Assembly: GCA_015501055.1 (NCBI GenBank)
Contig: JADNYV010000043.1
Coordinates: 124,001 to 188,000, forward strand
Direction of reading: 5' to 3'
DNA: 64,000 bases
Source: Mucidula mucida
Taxonomy: Eukaryota; Basidiomycota; Agaricomycetes; Agaricales; Physalacriaceae
Shown here: piece after piece, positions 32,790-43,673 of the stretch
Layout: every line of letters begins with the position of its first letter
How positions within the stretch are numbered: the first letter of the stretch is position 1
Notes under the pieces: model-generated
What the model saw: only the letters and a program-made list of their open reading frames with translations
What the model was told of the DNA's origin: nothing
The model's database searches: none
Position numbers and translations under genes: made by a program

Positions 32790-33600
32790 TTCAAGATAAT
32801 CCATGTGTGATAAGAGAAAAATCTCCGAAAGGCATACTTATACGAAGTGTCAATGTTCTGGTAACCTCCTCGTCCTCGACGACTGAAAGTACTATGGATG
32901 ACCCAGACCAGGCCACGAGAGCTCTGAATCCGTCGACAGGATAACATGGCCTTCGCTGCAATCCGAACGCTTCAGCCTCCTTTGCATACTCCCGCGACAG
33001 ATTGAAGTCCACTTTGTTCAATCAGGAATTGCTCAGCCTGCAACGGCTGCAGTTGACGTCGAATATACCGCGTACCCGTGCTAAATATATTGTTCGGTAC
33101 CGGTTGCTCATTGTGAAGAAGAAGACGATTGGGGATTGGAGATAGCCTTTGATGGCGTTGACCATGACCTTCTCTCCAACGTTCAATATTCGAATTGACG
33201 CTCAATGCCCAGCTCGTAGGACGTTGGCGCGGCAAGGATAACAATGAAGCTCAATGATAGATGTGGACTTCTACGCGCCGACGCGCGCACCATACAGCCT
33301 GGGTCATTTCTCCAGAATACTCCTCAGCTGCCCTACCTATCATCTGACGACGAACACATCAGCTGGACAGTATTGGAGTGACACCGACGGCTACGCTCTT
33401 TTGATAAAGACTAGCTGAGCGACACCGAATGCGATGCCACCTCTGAACGTCAAAGTCCTCGGAAAAGCCTCAAATAATAGAAATCGTTCCAAGTTTGGGA
33501 CGGGCCAAGAAACGGGAGAGACGAGGGTCGGCTATAAGGACGAGAACAACATTCACGAGAACTCGTGGCACAGGAATCCTATGTCGCCGCATTCGTTAGT
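32790..33600 (+). pseudogene. PFK26-like relic with an internal inversion
   Basis: Three diverged pieces of the PFK26-like gene. 32795-32950 matches exons 3-4 in the forward sense (AATCCATGTGTGATAA; ACGAAGTGTCAA; GACCCAGACCAGGCC). 32950-33200 matches exons 4-5 but on the opposite strand; its reverse complement reads GAACGTTGGAGAGAAGGTCA and TTCGACGTCAACTGCAGCCG. 33247-33600 matches exons 6-7 forward again (ATGTGGACTTCTACGCGCC; CTCTGAACGTCAAAGTC; AAGGACGAGAACAACATTCA). So the middle 250 bp was inverted after duplication. No reading frame survives. Confidence 0.88.
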
Positions 33601-33639
33601 AATAAAACTTTTTTTGTATTGCTCTGTCCCCAAAAAACT

Positions 33640-36066
33640 CTAGACCTGTACAGGTTCAAGCCGAGTGTCGTACTCAAGCTTGTCTTTGGAGTCGCTCCTT
33701 TCCTGAGTAAAGCTCTCAACCGAGCGATCGCCTGCGGTCTCAACTTGATGAGATAAATCGACCTCCTCGAAGGAGGATGCCATGCCCGGCACGGGGAACA
33801 CATAGTTGAGCACAATATAAACGAGAGAGGAGACGCCAAAGCCGGTGAAGAAGGACATTTCGTAAATCCGCGTCGCGGCCAGAGGCACAGAGCGGCCAGC
33901 TAAGATTAATTAGTATTGTGGGGGGTGGGGGTGGGTGTGCGGAGAACACTCAACTGGCTCCAGCGAATCCGACGACGTTGATCAGGATCCCAGCGATGTA
34001 CGCGGCGTACGCGCTAGGGCAATTAGTATCGCTTTCCGAATTCCAGAGAATGACTAACCGGAAGTTGAACCCGAATGTATACCAATACCAGCCGTCATGG
34101 TTTGTATGGTACAGGTCCGCGACGCGGTAGTGACCTCGTCGAATGACATAGTAGTCCGTGATCTGCAAGGAGCGATTGAATGAAGTATTAATAGATACGC
34201 GTAGTAACGACGAACCATGACGCCGGCTATCGAGCTCAAGAACACAGAGTACGCGGATAGATAGGAAGTGAAACTGTTGCTACTCTCCAAGACTATCTAG
34301 GAGTGAACATGTCAATGAAACGGAACTAAAGAAGGACGCACGTTTCCAGGGTAGCATGCAGAGACCGACGATGGCAGCGATGTATCCGCCGCGCCGGATG
34401 TTCTGAAGAAGTTGAGTATTCCGATCGTAATCTGCATCGGAAAACCTACAATGTAGCGGGGGAAGAGTGCAGTCAAGTCACATCCCGCACTAATTGAATT
34501 GGCAGAAATGTTGGTTCTAAGAAGATGATATTAACACTGCTTCTTCCGTCTAGACATGGCTCCAATAACGCACCCAAGCTACCCAAAAAAGGAAAAAGTC
34601 AACTTGAGAAAATGAAAGCACAGAAAAAATACCTGAGCAATGATAAAGGACGCGGAGATGAACCAAACCTAGACCGTAGAAGCGTAAGATGGCGAGGGCG
34701 CTCTCATAATACACACCACCCACTCACCCCGAAACGTGTCGCGCCAGACGGACCATCGTCCAAAAAGCGCGCCAGCAGATCGATGGGGGACCAAATCGCA
34801 TCCCCATAAATCTTCTCAGACGACGAGCTCACGACGATGCCCACAAAACTGACAAGCGAGAACGTCACCGGCACGGATATGAGCTGCGGCCACAGGGCCG
34901 CAGACGGACGCTGCGCGCGCGATGCAAAGTCCGGCGCGTTTCTGCGGTGCAGCATGAGCACGCTAAACGCACAACACACGACGCACGTACGTGACAAGGG
35001 TGGCCATATTGCTGATGCACGACATCAAACTCGACACCATTGCCCAACCCAGCTCCGACCCGTGCAGGCCTGACGGCTGGCTCAATACGGGCCCAACGCC
35101 CTTCGCCTTGACGATACACCATATGAAGAACGTGAGCCCCGCAGCCGGCACGACAAACGCCTTGACAGTGAACAGGTGTCGGCTAAAACGCGTCGTTAGA
35201 CCATGGAGATAGTGTGATGCGGGTTACTTGCATTTGATGAATCGGAAACCATATAGCGGGCAGGGAGATCAGCCAGAAGAGGAAGAATGCCATAAAGTCC
35301 TTCGTCGTCGTCCCAGAGGATGCAGGGAGGTGATTGGCTGGATGACACCATGTCCGTGAACGGAGCGAGGGAGGACATCAGAGAACGCACGTATGGAGTT
35401 GACGCTGGGCCACATTGATCTGAGCATCACCAACATACAACTGCCACCAATACTCGCTTGGACGCCATACCATATGCTACGTCCTAGAATTAATCGCTAT
35501 CGAAAAAAACTTGAAGTCACATACCATGCCATCGCGCCACGATTAAAAGTACACCAGAGACTCCCGTAAAGACCGAAACTCGTCCTCGCGACCACAGGGA
35601 ATGTGACGTGAAACACAGCTCCAGGCCTCGCGTTGAGGACGATAAACGGCGCGACGACACCATAGCCTATCCAGACGCAGATCCACGCTTGCCACCACGA
35701 TAATTTATTCTGCACCATTGAAGAAACAATCATCCATCTGTGGAGAAGCACATAAAGCTCGATCGCACTCCAAGGACACGGTGTAAACGCACGTATTGAT
35801 GTTGAAACTGTCTGCAATCCAGCTGCGATCGTGAAAGTGTGAAGACGGGGCGCATGTACACAAAGTTTAAGCACGCACAACGCGAAAAAGTTGATCGCCT
35901 TCCACGTTCTCGTCTCTGGGCCGACTGGGAGAAGATCTTCATTCTATAGCAATGTTCGTTAGGGTAGCACAAGTGATAAGATATGGACGCTCACGCTGAG
36001 GAAGAGTTCCTTTTGAGTTAATCCTGGCGCATGGGATACTTCTAGTCGCTTCAGAATTCGGCTCAT
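33640..36066 (-). CDS. NCS1-family nucleobase/vitamin permease (uracil-permease type)
   Basis: Nucleobase:cation symporter-1 transporter at the plasma membrane, 548 residues, about 12 membrane segments; substrate (uracil, allantoin, thiamine or similar) cannot be read from sequence. Sixteen exons: 36066-35995, 35943-35879, 35822-35793, 35737-35525, 35476-35391, 35337-35232, 35182-34991, 34941-34728, 34668-34633, 34578-34574, 34516-34450, 34402-34342, 34292-34216, 34162-34059, 34013-33955, 33899-33640. Motifs: [106 protein letters not shown]. The intron after exon 6 starts GCAAGT (GC-AG class), and exon 10 is only 5 nt. Both are required to rebuild conserved family sequence. Confidence 0.93.
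34574..34578 (-). other. 5-nt micro-exon in the NCS1 permease gene
   Basis: The sequence CTTGG is flanked by TAG on the left and GTGCGT on the right. Including it turns the IIAQ / TNISANS junction into AQLGTNISANS, the conserved NCS1 motif, in frame; skipping it breaks the frame. Confidence 0.75.
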
Positions 36067-36681
36067 CGTCGTCCTGATCCAACCTGGGAGAGAAAATTTC
36101 GCAGGTCAAGACTAGAACGCATATGGCCGCGGCGTGATTGAATGTAACCCAAAGATAAAGACCTGGTGCCAGGTGGCGCTTTAGAAGGCCACATGGTACT
36201 CGCTGATAAGGGAGTGTAGTCACAAAGTCGGCGGTCACATAACGATACGCGATCACGTTTTTCACTTGCGCGAGTTCCTCTGTGGGGATGCAAAAATCAG
36301 TATTTCCAAGTGAAGTTGACTTGTAGTACCTTTCTATGAAACGTTGCCATCAGAATCTCTTTACTTGATTGTCGTAAATGTGGTATAATCCCAAGTGCTT
36401 CTCGGGTGGCGAGTAAATATACGATTGGTTATATGGTTGTACAGAAGAGAATGCAGCAAATGACTTGTGGTAAATGCGTGCACGATAGCAAGGAATAGCA
36501 TGGAGTGATAGATAAACATAAACCAAAATATGTGCGATGAAGAGGGAAATGCAAAAGAGGCAAGGGGAAGAAGAAAACAAGGCTATGCAAGAGACTGATG
36601 CGATACAAGTGTCAATGATGCAAAGTGTACGCAGGATTATGCGATAAATAATGGTTCAGATGTGAATATATTGCATGTAGA
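36067..36681. other. Spacer between the NCS1 permease and the KEN-box gene
   Basis: About 610 bp on the 5' side of the permease. Minus-strand open frames here (up to 36580) have no conserved content. It probably holds the permease promoter and the KEN-box gene 3' end. Confidence 0.4.
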
Positions 36682-37573
36682 TTATGCGGTGGCAGACTTG
36701 GATGAGGGACTGGGGATATCAAGACGAGGGACAGATGCGGATCTTGTGATTTTGGGCATGCGAATGGGCGATGGGGAGGCAAAAGTGAAAGAATGATAGA
36801 GTTGTTTGCGCTCGGGGGTAGAGAAGGTGGTGGGCTCTTGAGAATGGGAGCGGGTGGACTCGAGTCCTACGCTGGCAGGAGTGAAGAGATCGTGTAGTTC
36901 TGGTTCTTGAGATGCCTCCTACAAACTCTGGTCAGTAAGAATATCCGAGGAAGGCGGTAACCATCAATTACTTGACAAACTGCAATTTCGCTTCCTCGGT
37001 GTCTTCTGGCTCTTCGTCGAGCCAGCTCAGAGGAGTGCACTGGGAGAATGCCTGAGAGACGTCGGCCAAAGGCTTTACGGTTAGGTCGTAGCACTTTGCA
37101 TCAATCTCGGCTTGAGTGAGGGTATGAACATCTTTCTCGACTTCACCCTCCTCCTCGACCTTGGGCATTGGCGAGGGCGCACGGGAGGAGCGCTTGCTCG
37201 ACTTCCTGCCCTCCTTCTTTCCCGAAGTTTTTCCTTTGCGAGTGGCTGAAGCCGACGACAGCGGCTTACGTTTCTTTGGCTCTGGCTCCGCATCCTCCTT
37301 CAACTTCTTGACCTCGATAGGCGCAAGGGCCTTGACTGACGAGATGCTATTCTTGCGCTTTTTACCCGTGGCACTAGTGCTCGGGCCTGAGCGCTCGCCG
37401 GTGAGCGGATGCAAGTTTTCCTTGTCCGCTTCGACGACGAGAGTCGTAATGGTATTTATGACGTTGGATGTCGTAGCATTCATGGAGGAGGCGCGTGTAG
37501 TCGTTGTAGTCGTAGCGCTAGGCGCTGGGTCGGTGGGAGTATCTTGGAAAATGGTGAACGTTCGAGCAGCCAT
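36682..37573 (-). CDS. KEN-box protein with many SP/TP sites (uncharacterised, probably nuclear)
   Basis: I do not recognise the family. Two exons: 37573-36977 and 36918-36682, 277 residues. Unspliced read-through would stop after LQFVK; splicing at GTCAAG joins AKLQF to a second open exon of 78 codons rich in SP/TP (FTPASVG, FSTPERKQLY, FASPSPIRMPK), which I take as real. Residues near 50 read EADKENLHPLTGER, a good KEN box (the degradation signal read by APC/C-Cdh1). Lys/Arg-rich patches (KKRKNS, KKRKPLSS, RKGKTSGKKEGRK) suggest nuclear import. There is no folded domain. The combination suggests a cell-cycle regulated, CDK-phosphorylated protein. Function is inference. Confidence 0.7.
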
Positions 37574-38664
37574 GACGTTGTTGGGATGTGGTAGGTTTTA
37601 ATAGGATACGTGAAGAGGGAGCAATGCTTATACAATGAGCAGGACGAGGAGGACGATGTCGCCGAGGTCGATGATGAACGAGAGCAAAGGCAAAGATGGC
37701 AAAACCGCTTATATGATGGCCGGGCACGTGTCGCACTCAACCAAACATCCCACAACAACGCGCTGGTCTTTCGCGTGCTCATGTGACCGAAATATTGCTG
37801 CTTTGCGCCTGCATCCGAAGACCGACGGTTACTGTCAGACAGCCGAATGCAGAGGCCCCCCGACGTCCGGCATAGCACTGGATTAGATCCTTATGTTCAT
37901 TCCGCCATAGTCTGCGGTGTGGCCGCCGCGGGTGCAGTCCTCAACGTCAGTGACACGCCTATGCATTCAATTCTTGCTTACATACCACCGTAAAGCTAAC
38001 CCCCTAACGCATCATATGAGGCGCGCTCCAATGTCTTGCTTTCCCGCGCAGTCACAGTCTGCAGAGCATCGACACTGTTGATCCTCCTGAAAGGAGCATG
38101 CTATCATCGCACTTGACAATCCTTCTCCAGCTGTCTCTTCTTCAACACCTAGCAGCCCTGCGCAATCGTCCAATATACACTTCCTAGACTTAAAGTCATA
38201 GGTACCTTATCTGCCCAGAAAAAGTCCGCTATTTGTCTCGGACATCCAAGAACCGACCGTTTTCACAATTCGCTCGCCTGATCGCTTGGTCGTCCAGATC
38301 GGGGGTTTGAATCGTCTTCTTCCATTTCTGGTCTCTTCCGCAAAACTGGATTTAGATCTATTCAAACGATCATTCCCTCTTTTCCTCTGACTTATATGCT
38401 AATGTCTGAAGTGCTTCATTATCACTCCCTCTCGGGCTTCCCTGTGCGACACCTTTCCTGACGACCTGCGACGCCAATATCTAACGCCTGCCTTGAACCG
38501 CGCGTTCGGTGAGTATTTGTCACACACCTCATGTTCTCCATGCTCTAAAGGAGTGTCGGTCACGTTTGATACAAGCGAGCCTTGGGTTTATTAAGAGGCT
38601 TCACCCGTTCAGTAATGTCTCGCCAGAGTGCTGACCTCCATTCTCTTAGAATCTTCTTCCATTC
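37574..38664. other. Long divergent promoter, KEN-box gene / kinase gene
   Basis: About 1.1 kb between divergent starts with no convincing coding frame. C/T-rich stretches near 38150-38480 look like the long leader typical of fungal signalling kinases; an upstream ATG-containing leader with introns is possible. Confidence 0.4.
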
Positions 38665-40733
38665 ATGCCTTCCAAGTCTTCCTCTTCGCCCTCAAACCAC
38701 CCGCCAATCGGTACCGTCATTGATGACGGTTCATTAGAGCTCGTCGAGGTCCTGGTGTTGGAGGTTACGGCGTCGTCTATCGCGCCGAAGATACCTTTTC
38801 CTCCTCCCCCAAGTCGTACGCCGTCAAGTGTCTAAGTCACTCATACAGTCACTCCTCTCGCCAACGTCAGCTTCACATACGAGAAATCACGCTACACCAG
38901 ATCGCCAGTGCCCATCCCAATGTTGCATACTTCACCGTGTCGTCGAGGATCATCGACATATGTATATCATTATGGAGTTCGCGCCCGACCATGACCTCTT
39001 CTCCAAATCCTGCATAGCTGTCGATATCTCGGTCAGGACCACCTTATCAGGCATGTGTTCTTGCAGTTGCTCGACGCTGTCGAGTATTGTCATACCTTGG
39101 GTATCTACCACCGTGACTTGAAGCCCGAGAACGTGCTGTGTTTTGACAACGGTTTGCGTGTCGCCATCACCGACTTCGGTCTGGCGACGACCGACAAGGT
39201 CAGCTCAGAGTTTCGAACGGGCAGCGTGTATCATATGAGTCCGGGTACGTCCTACACCCTTTTATTTGTGAAAGGGCGCTAATCGCATGTTCATAGAATG
39301 TCAGGGTGGAGAGTTCGCTTTATCCGGGACATATTCCCCGATGGCCAACGACGTTTGGTCGCTCGGCATCATCCTCCTCAATCTTGCGACTGGGCGTAAT
39401 CCGTGGAAGTCCGCCACTGTCACGGATCTACCTTCCAAGCCTATCTCCGCGATCCCCAGAATTTCCTGCCAACAGTGCTTCCCATCTCGCAAGAGATCAA
39501 CGCTGTTTTGGTCCGGATGTTGGACGTGGATTGGACGCAGAGGATGTCTTTACCGGAGCTGCGTCAGGCGATCGACGACGTGACTACATTCTATTGTGAG
39601 GATGCCGTGTTTGAGGGTAGCATGGCGCGCTGCTCTTGGGAGGCAGAAATGGATGTTGACTCGGAGCAGGAGGCTTCGCCCGTCAAGTCCCTCCACGTCG
39701 AGCCCGGCTCATGCTGGAGTTCAGACACGGACTCGGACATCATCTTCGCCAGTCCGACTACGGCAGTGGAGTCGAGTTACGGGCAGGTGTTGGCGCAGGA
39801 GGATGCCTCGTGTACGACTCTGTGGACCGAGAGTAGTTCCGACACGAGGTCGCTGTTTGTCCGGCCACGAACACCAGCATCATCACGCTCCTGCTCTCAC
39901 CTTGCAATTCCGGTTCGGGGTATTCATTTCCTCCAACGCCGAGCAGTTTCGAGACGTCGTTTACCGACAAGGCGCACATCGCCGATACACCTCATAGCAG
40001 GCTTCCCCTCACTATCAACACAAACTTATCTCCTTCAAACTACTACGGCAACAACCTTAGCATGACGTCCTACATTACGGACTCCTCCGCCATGCACACA
40101 GCCGTCGATTACGATCCTTACGATTCCTCTTTCTTTCTCGCCCGCGTCGAGACCCCATCATCTAAATTATCCATCGCCATGCCAGAGTCTGTGATTCTGA
40201 ACGCGAGCTATTCGTCGGACAAGGAGATGTCCTCCCCTTCTGTCTACTCCGCAGCGGGTTTGTCGCAGGACTCGCGCTACTCGTCGACGAGGAGCTTCTT
40301 CGAGATTGCGACAGAGGGGCGGGATGAGGCGCGGTCGTCGATGGAGCTTCATGTGCATCCCCAGCGCATCTCGTTCCGACACTCGTCTTCGTCCTCCAGC
40401 TCTGACGATGTGACTCCGCCCATGTCTTTGGCGCCTCCAAAACAATTCAAGCTTCTTCGCAATCGTACCAAGAGTAAAATATGCGGTCTGTTTCCTCGCT
40501 CGCGCTCTCCGTCGCCGGCGCCACCTCTTCCCTCGAAGGTGGACTCGCCCCCGGGAGATCCGTTCTCCACGTTCAGCTTCGAACACACGAGCACGGGCGA
40601 GATGGAGACGTGGCCCCGGCTCATTGTCCAACAACCAAAACCAGTCCACGCAGACCGCGCCCAGCGCTCGGCGTTTCGTTCGCGGCCGTGGTTTTTACCC
40701 AGCAAACTTTTTTCTAGCAATTTGGGGGGTTGA
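38665..40733 (+). CDS. Ran1/Pat1-like Ser/Thr protein kinase (five apparent one-base losses)
   Basis: Kinase of the fungal Ran1-Ksp1-Sks1 group, which controls the switch from growth to sexual or nutrient-starvation programmes. Two exons: 38665-39244 and 39297-40733. Motifs: glycine loop GVGGYGVVYRAED, AVKCL, HRDLKPENV (catalytic Asp), DFGLATT, the Ran1-type GSVYHMSPECQGG, DVWSLGIILLNLATGRNPW, then a long Ser-rich tail with RSRSPSPAPP. The frame is broken at five places, each needing one more base in a short homopolymer: G near 38754, C near 38930, A near 39005, C near 39428, C near 39861. With those, one uninterrupted conserved frame runs from start to stop. Assembly error is likelier than true decay, as no other damage is visible. 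Confidence 0.82.
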
Positions 40734-41120
40734 TGCTGCCAAAGGGCACCATTGCATATACACGCTTCGTCATTCATTTACATTGTAGACAAAACTCACA
40801 GTTTCCAAAATCATGTATGTATTTTATGTATATCAGTCTGGATTGATCATGGTCCTTGTATTTCTTCTCGGCGCTTTTGAGAGGATATTTGTTTGTGGTC
40901 ATTTACCACGTCGAGGTATGAATAGGCCTCAGCAAGTGGATTATGCCACATAGTAACGTAGCAACCTTTCGCCACAATGCCTCATGGCCTACGTACCTTG
41001 TCGATCATTGTCCAAATACGGCCACGGCCACACTTTGAATGGTCCAAGAGTTTTCAGGGTCGACGACAATGGGCAGAGACCATTTCTCATTATGCATAGT
41101 GTGGACGCGACTGCTGCGAG
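40734..41120. other. Spacer after the kinase gene
   Basis: About 390 bp, AT-rich near 40800-40870 (kinase 3' end and probable polyadenylation region), then upstream region of the next gene. Confidence 0.4.
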
Positions 41121-41128
41121 TATATAAA
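41121..41128 (+). promoter_or_regulatory. TATA box
   Basis: TATATAAA, about 72 bp before the ATG at 41200 of the following gene, followed by a C/T-rich leader. Position and sequence fit a classical fungal TATA element. Confidence 0.6.
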
Positions 41129-41199
41129 GAGGGCGGGCCCATACCCTCCCCCAAAGCGTTCTTCCCTCATCCACCTTCACTAATATTCTCCTCACAAAT

Positions 41200-41842
41200 A
41201 TGTCTACTAAACTATGGATGCGCAACCCTATTCGCACATACTCTCCTCTTCCTCGTCGTATATTCGAACGGGATCTTTCTCGAGGACCGGTGAGTAACCG
41301 TCAATATATCTAGACACTTCGCTCACTTCATTTCGTAGAAAGAAAAGTCTGCCCCGAAGCTTTCGTGCATCTCTCTCCCAGAAAGCGCACAACAAATGCC
41401 CGCTTCCAGCTTGACTGAAGAGGACGATGAGATTATCCTCTACCCCCGCGCTAAACGCGCTAAGACCGAAATCCACTCGCCCTCTTGCGACAATACATCC
41501 TTTCCCCTACCCGACGAAAACATCCGCCCAGTCTTTACCGAGTACAAGGATACCGCGCCGCGTCCCGCGGACGATGAGCACGACCCGGGCTTCGTCATCT
41601 GGGCAGACGGCGGTATGAATATCCCGCTACCCGAGGAGAGGTTGACGCGCAAGCCATTCGCCGTGCTATACCAGGACGAGTCGCAGGATGAGCCACTGAG
41701 CGTCCTCCCATCATCATCGCTGCTCTTGGAGTTTGGAACCCCGGCCTCGCGGGCAGGTGAAATATCGCCAATTGTTACGCCACGGTTGATGGGCTTTACG
41801 TCGGACCAGCAGAATCTGCTTGAGGCTTTGACGCAGAACTAG
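41200..41842 (+). CDS. Uncharacterised 197-aa protein
   Basis: Not recognised. Two exons: 41200-41289 and 41339-41842, with a 49-nt GT-AG intron in phase 0. The start MSTKLWMRNPIRTYSPLPRR is basic and could be a targeting or nuclear signal. The remainder is acidic and disordered-looking (SLTEEDDEIILYPRAKRAKT, DDEHDPGFVIWADGG) with a short hydrophobic C-terminal helix (FTSDQQNLLEALTQN). PRAKRAKT could act as a nuclear localisation signal. A clear TATA box upstream suggests strong or regulated expression. Confidence 0.62.
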
Positions 41843-42125
41843 TATCCACTCGGTGACGCTATGAAAGGAGCCGTTGTATATTGTAAATATCGTAGTCGTC
41901 TGTTTAATCATTACTTAGCAAGGGACATAAAGTGTAAGGGTACCTGGTATTTAGAGGCAGGTCATGAGAGATGTAGAATGGAGATGAATCTTTATTGACA
42001 GTCATTCCTTGAACTTGAAAGATGAAATTGAACGAAACAAAGAGAGAACAACCGAATCGAGACTCGAAATTAGGAGTACGTTTATTATGTGACTGCTATT
42101 GGAAGGCCTCCCCAGACAGTACGCC

Positions 42126-43494
42126 CTAATAGAATGCAGAGTAAGAGTAAGAATTCGCGTCATCAACGAAGATAACCTTACGCTTCTTATTACTGATGTC
42201 CAGACGGTTTCTATTACGCGTCGACATCATTTCGCTCTTCGCAGAGTTCAAGAGGGATTCCCTGGCCGTCGACGAACACAGACATTCGTATTGGTCGCAC
42301 TCCTCGAATCGCTCGTGGATGTGAATAGCCACGCGGTGAAGGTGCGGCAATTCCGCGATGAGCCGGTCCAGCGTGGTCCAGTCAGGAGGTGTCGAGTCTC
42401 CCACTATGATGATTTCCAGGTCAAGTGTCTCGAGAGATTCAGGGAATCTCGATATTGGCACGAAAGCGGGGTCTCCAGGACAGTCAGATATGAAATGCAA
42501 GTACTTCAAGGACGTAAACGCGCTGAAATCGAACACTTCTACGATTTCCTCTGGGAGACTCGAATCGTCACTTCAAGTCTGAAAGAGTATAGCAACAAAC
42601 TCACGGAGCGTCACGTCAATGGTTAGACTTTGTAATTTTGGTGCTACGATGTCCATGATTGCGTCTGCAATAGCGCGCTCAGTTGGGTAGTTGATGACGA
42701 GGCCCAGATTCTCCAAATTCGGCAGGTTAAACGGAAGATCGACGTCCTGTAGTAGACTGCGCAGCGCCTGGTAGACATCAGAACCGGCTAGTACTAACGA
42801 TACTAGATTGGGGAAAGAAAGACTGTATTTCTCAGCCTCCGATGGGTCCGTAAACGCTCCGTCTCCACTGCATATTATGGAGAGTTTCCGTAAAGAAACC
42901 CACTTCGAAAGCGTAGCACCGGTGATTTGTAAACCATCGACACCATCTAACGTGAATTCTGTCAACTGATGCGCATGTTGCAGGAATTTTTCCGTCATAG
43001 AGGATAGAGCAGGTACCCTATTGGCGTACAATCGGCCGTGTGTTCCGCCAGAAACGGTGAGGTGGGCTAGTCGATGAAGAGATTTGAGAATTGTTAAAAG
43101 TAGTTCAAATTCCTCCTTAAGCTCAGGACCTGCATCAAGATCATCACTTGAAGGTCGCCCAATATAGATATCGAGGGATGTGTAGAAGCTGGTTAGGCGT
43201 GGAGACACCTGAAGAAGCTCGTGGAATTTGTGAATTGTACGGCCAGCTAGAGTCCGTAGTTCTCCCGTTGCAGAGTTGCTACTCAAAGGGAGGCATAGTT
43301 TGACGTTGGCAGACAAGTGTCTCTGAGATGAGAGATAGAGAGCTCTGCAGGCGAGTCTTGATGCCCGGAAGGAAGGTGCATCCGCAATGAAGTCGACAAT
43401 GTAATCGATGATTTCTTGTGGAATAAATAGGTCACTAAAATATGATTAGTTGGTAAGAGGCAACGAATAGAGAATCATACCTGCCGCGATCCAT
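42126..43494 (-). CDS. F-box/LRR-like protein
   Basis: Minus-strand gene. Exon 43494-43481 (MDRGS) joins 43434 onward, giving a basidiomycete F-box-like start: IPQEIIDYIVDFIADAPSFR, then LACRALYLSSQRHL. Leucine-rich repeat-like segments follow (LTEFTLDGVDGLQITGATLS, LPNLENLGLVINYP, LKYLHFISDCPGDPAFVPIS). Between 42575 and 42536 the frame changes; the splice there is unclear (a 30-nt or an 85-nt intron both restore the frame), so the model near VTLRE is provisional. Likely an SCF substrate receptor. Confidence 0.68.
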
Positions 43495-43673
43495 ATGAAA
43501 AACTTTCAATAAGGTGGTGTGAAAGAGACAGCTGGCTAGAAGTCGTTTACGTAACGACCAGTCATGGCTTTTCGTCAGCATCATGATCACCTGATCGTAC
43601 AAAGCGCGTTCCCCACCGGTCTTTGACCTCCTTGACCTCTGTCTTCCACCCTAGTTACGCCACTTACTCTTTC

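Noticed and set aside
36977..37573. KEN-box gene as a single exon ending LQFVK
   Set aside because: A phase-0 intron leads into a second open exon of 78 codons rich in SP/TP sites, so the spliced form is preferred; the short form is kept only as a possible isoform.
42099..42626. 175-codon plus-strand open frame
   Set aside because: Antisense shadow of the F-box/LRR gene on the minus strand.
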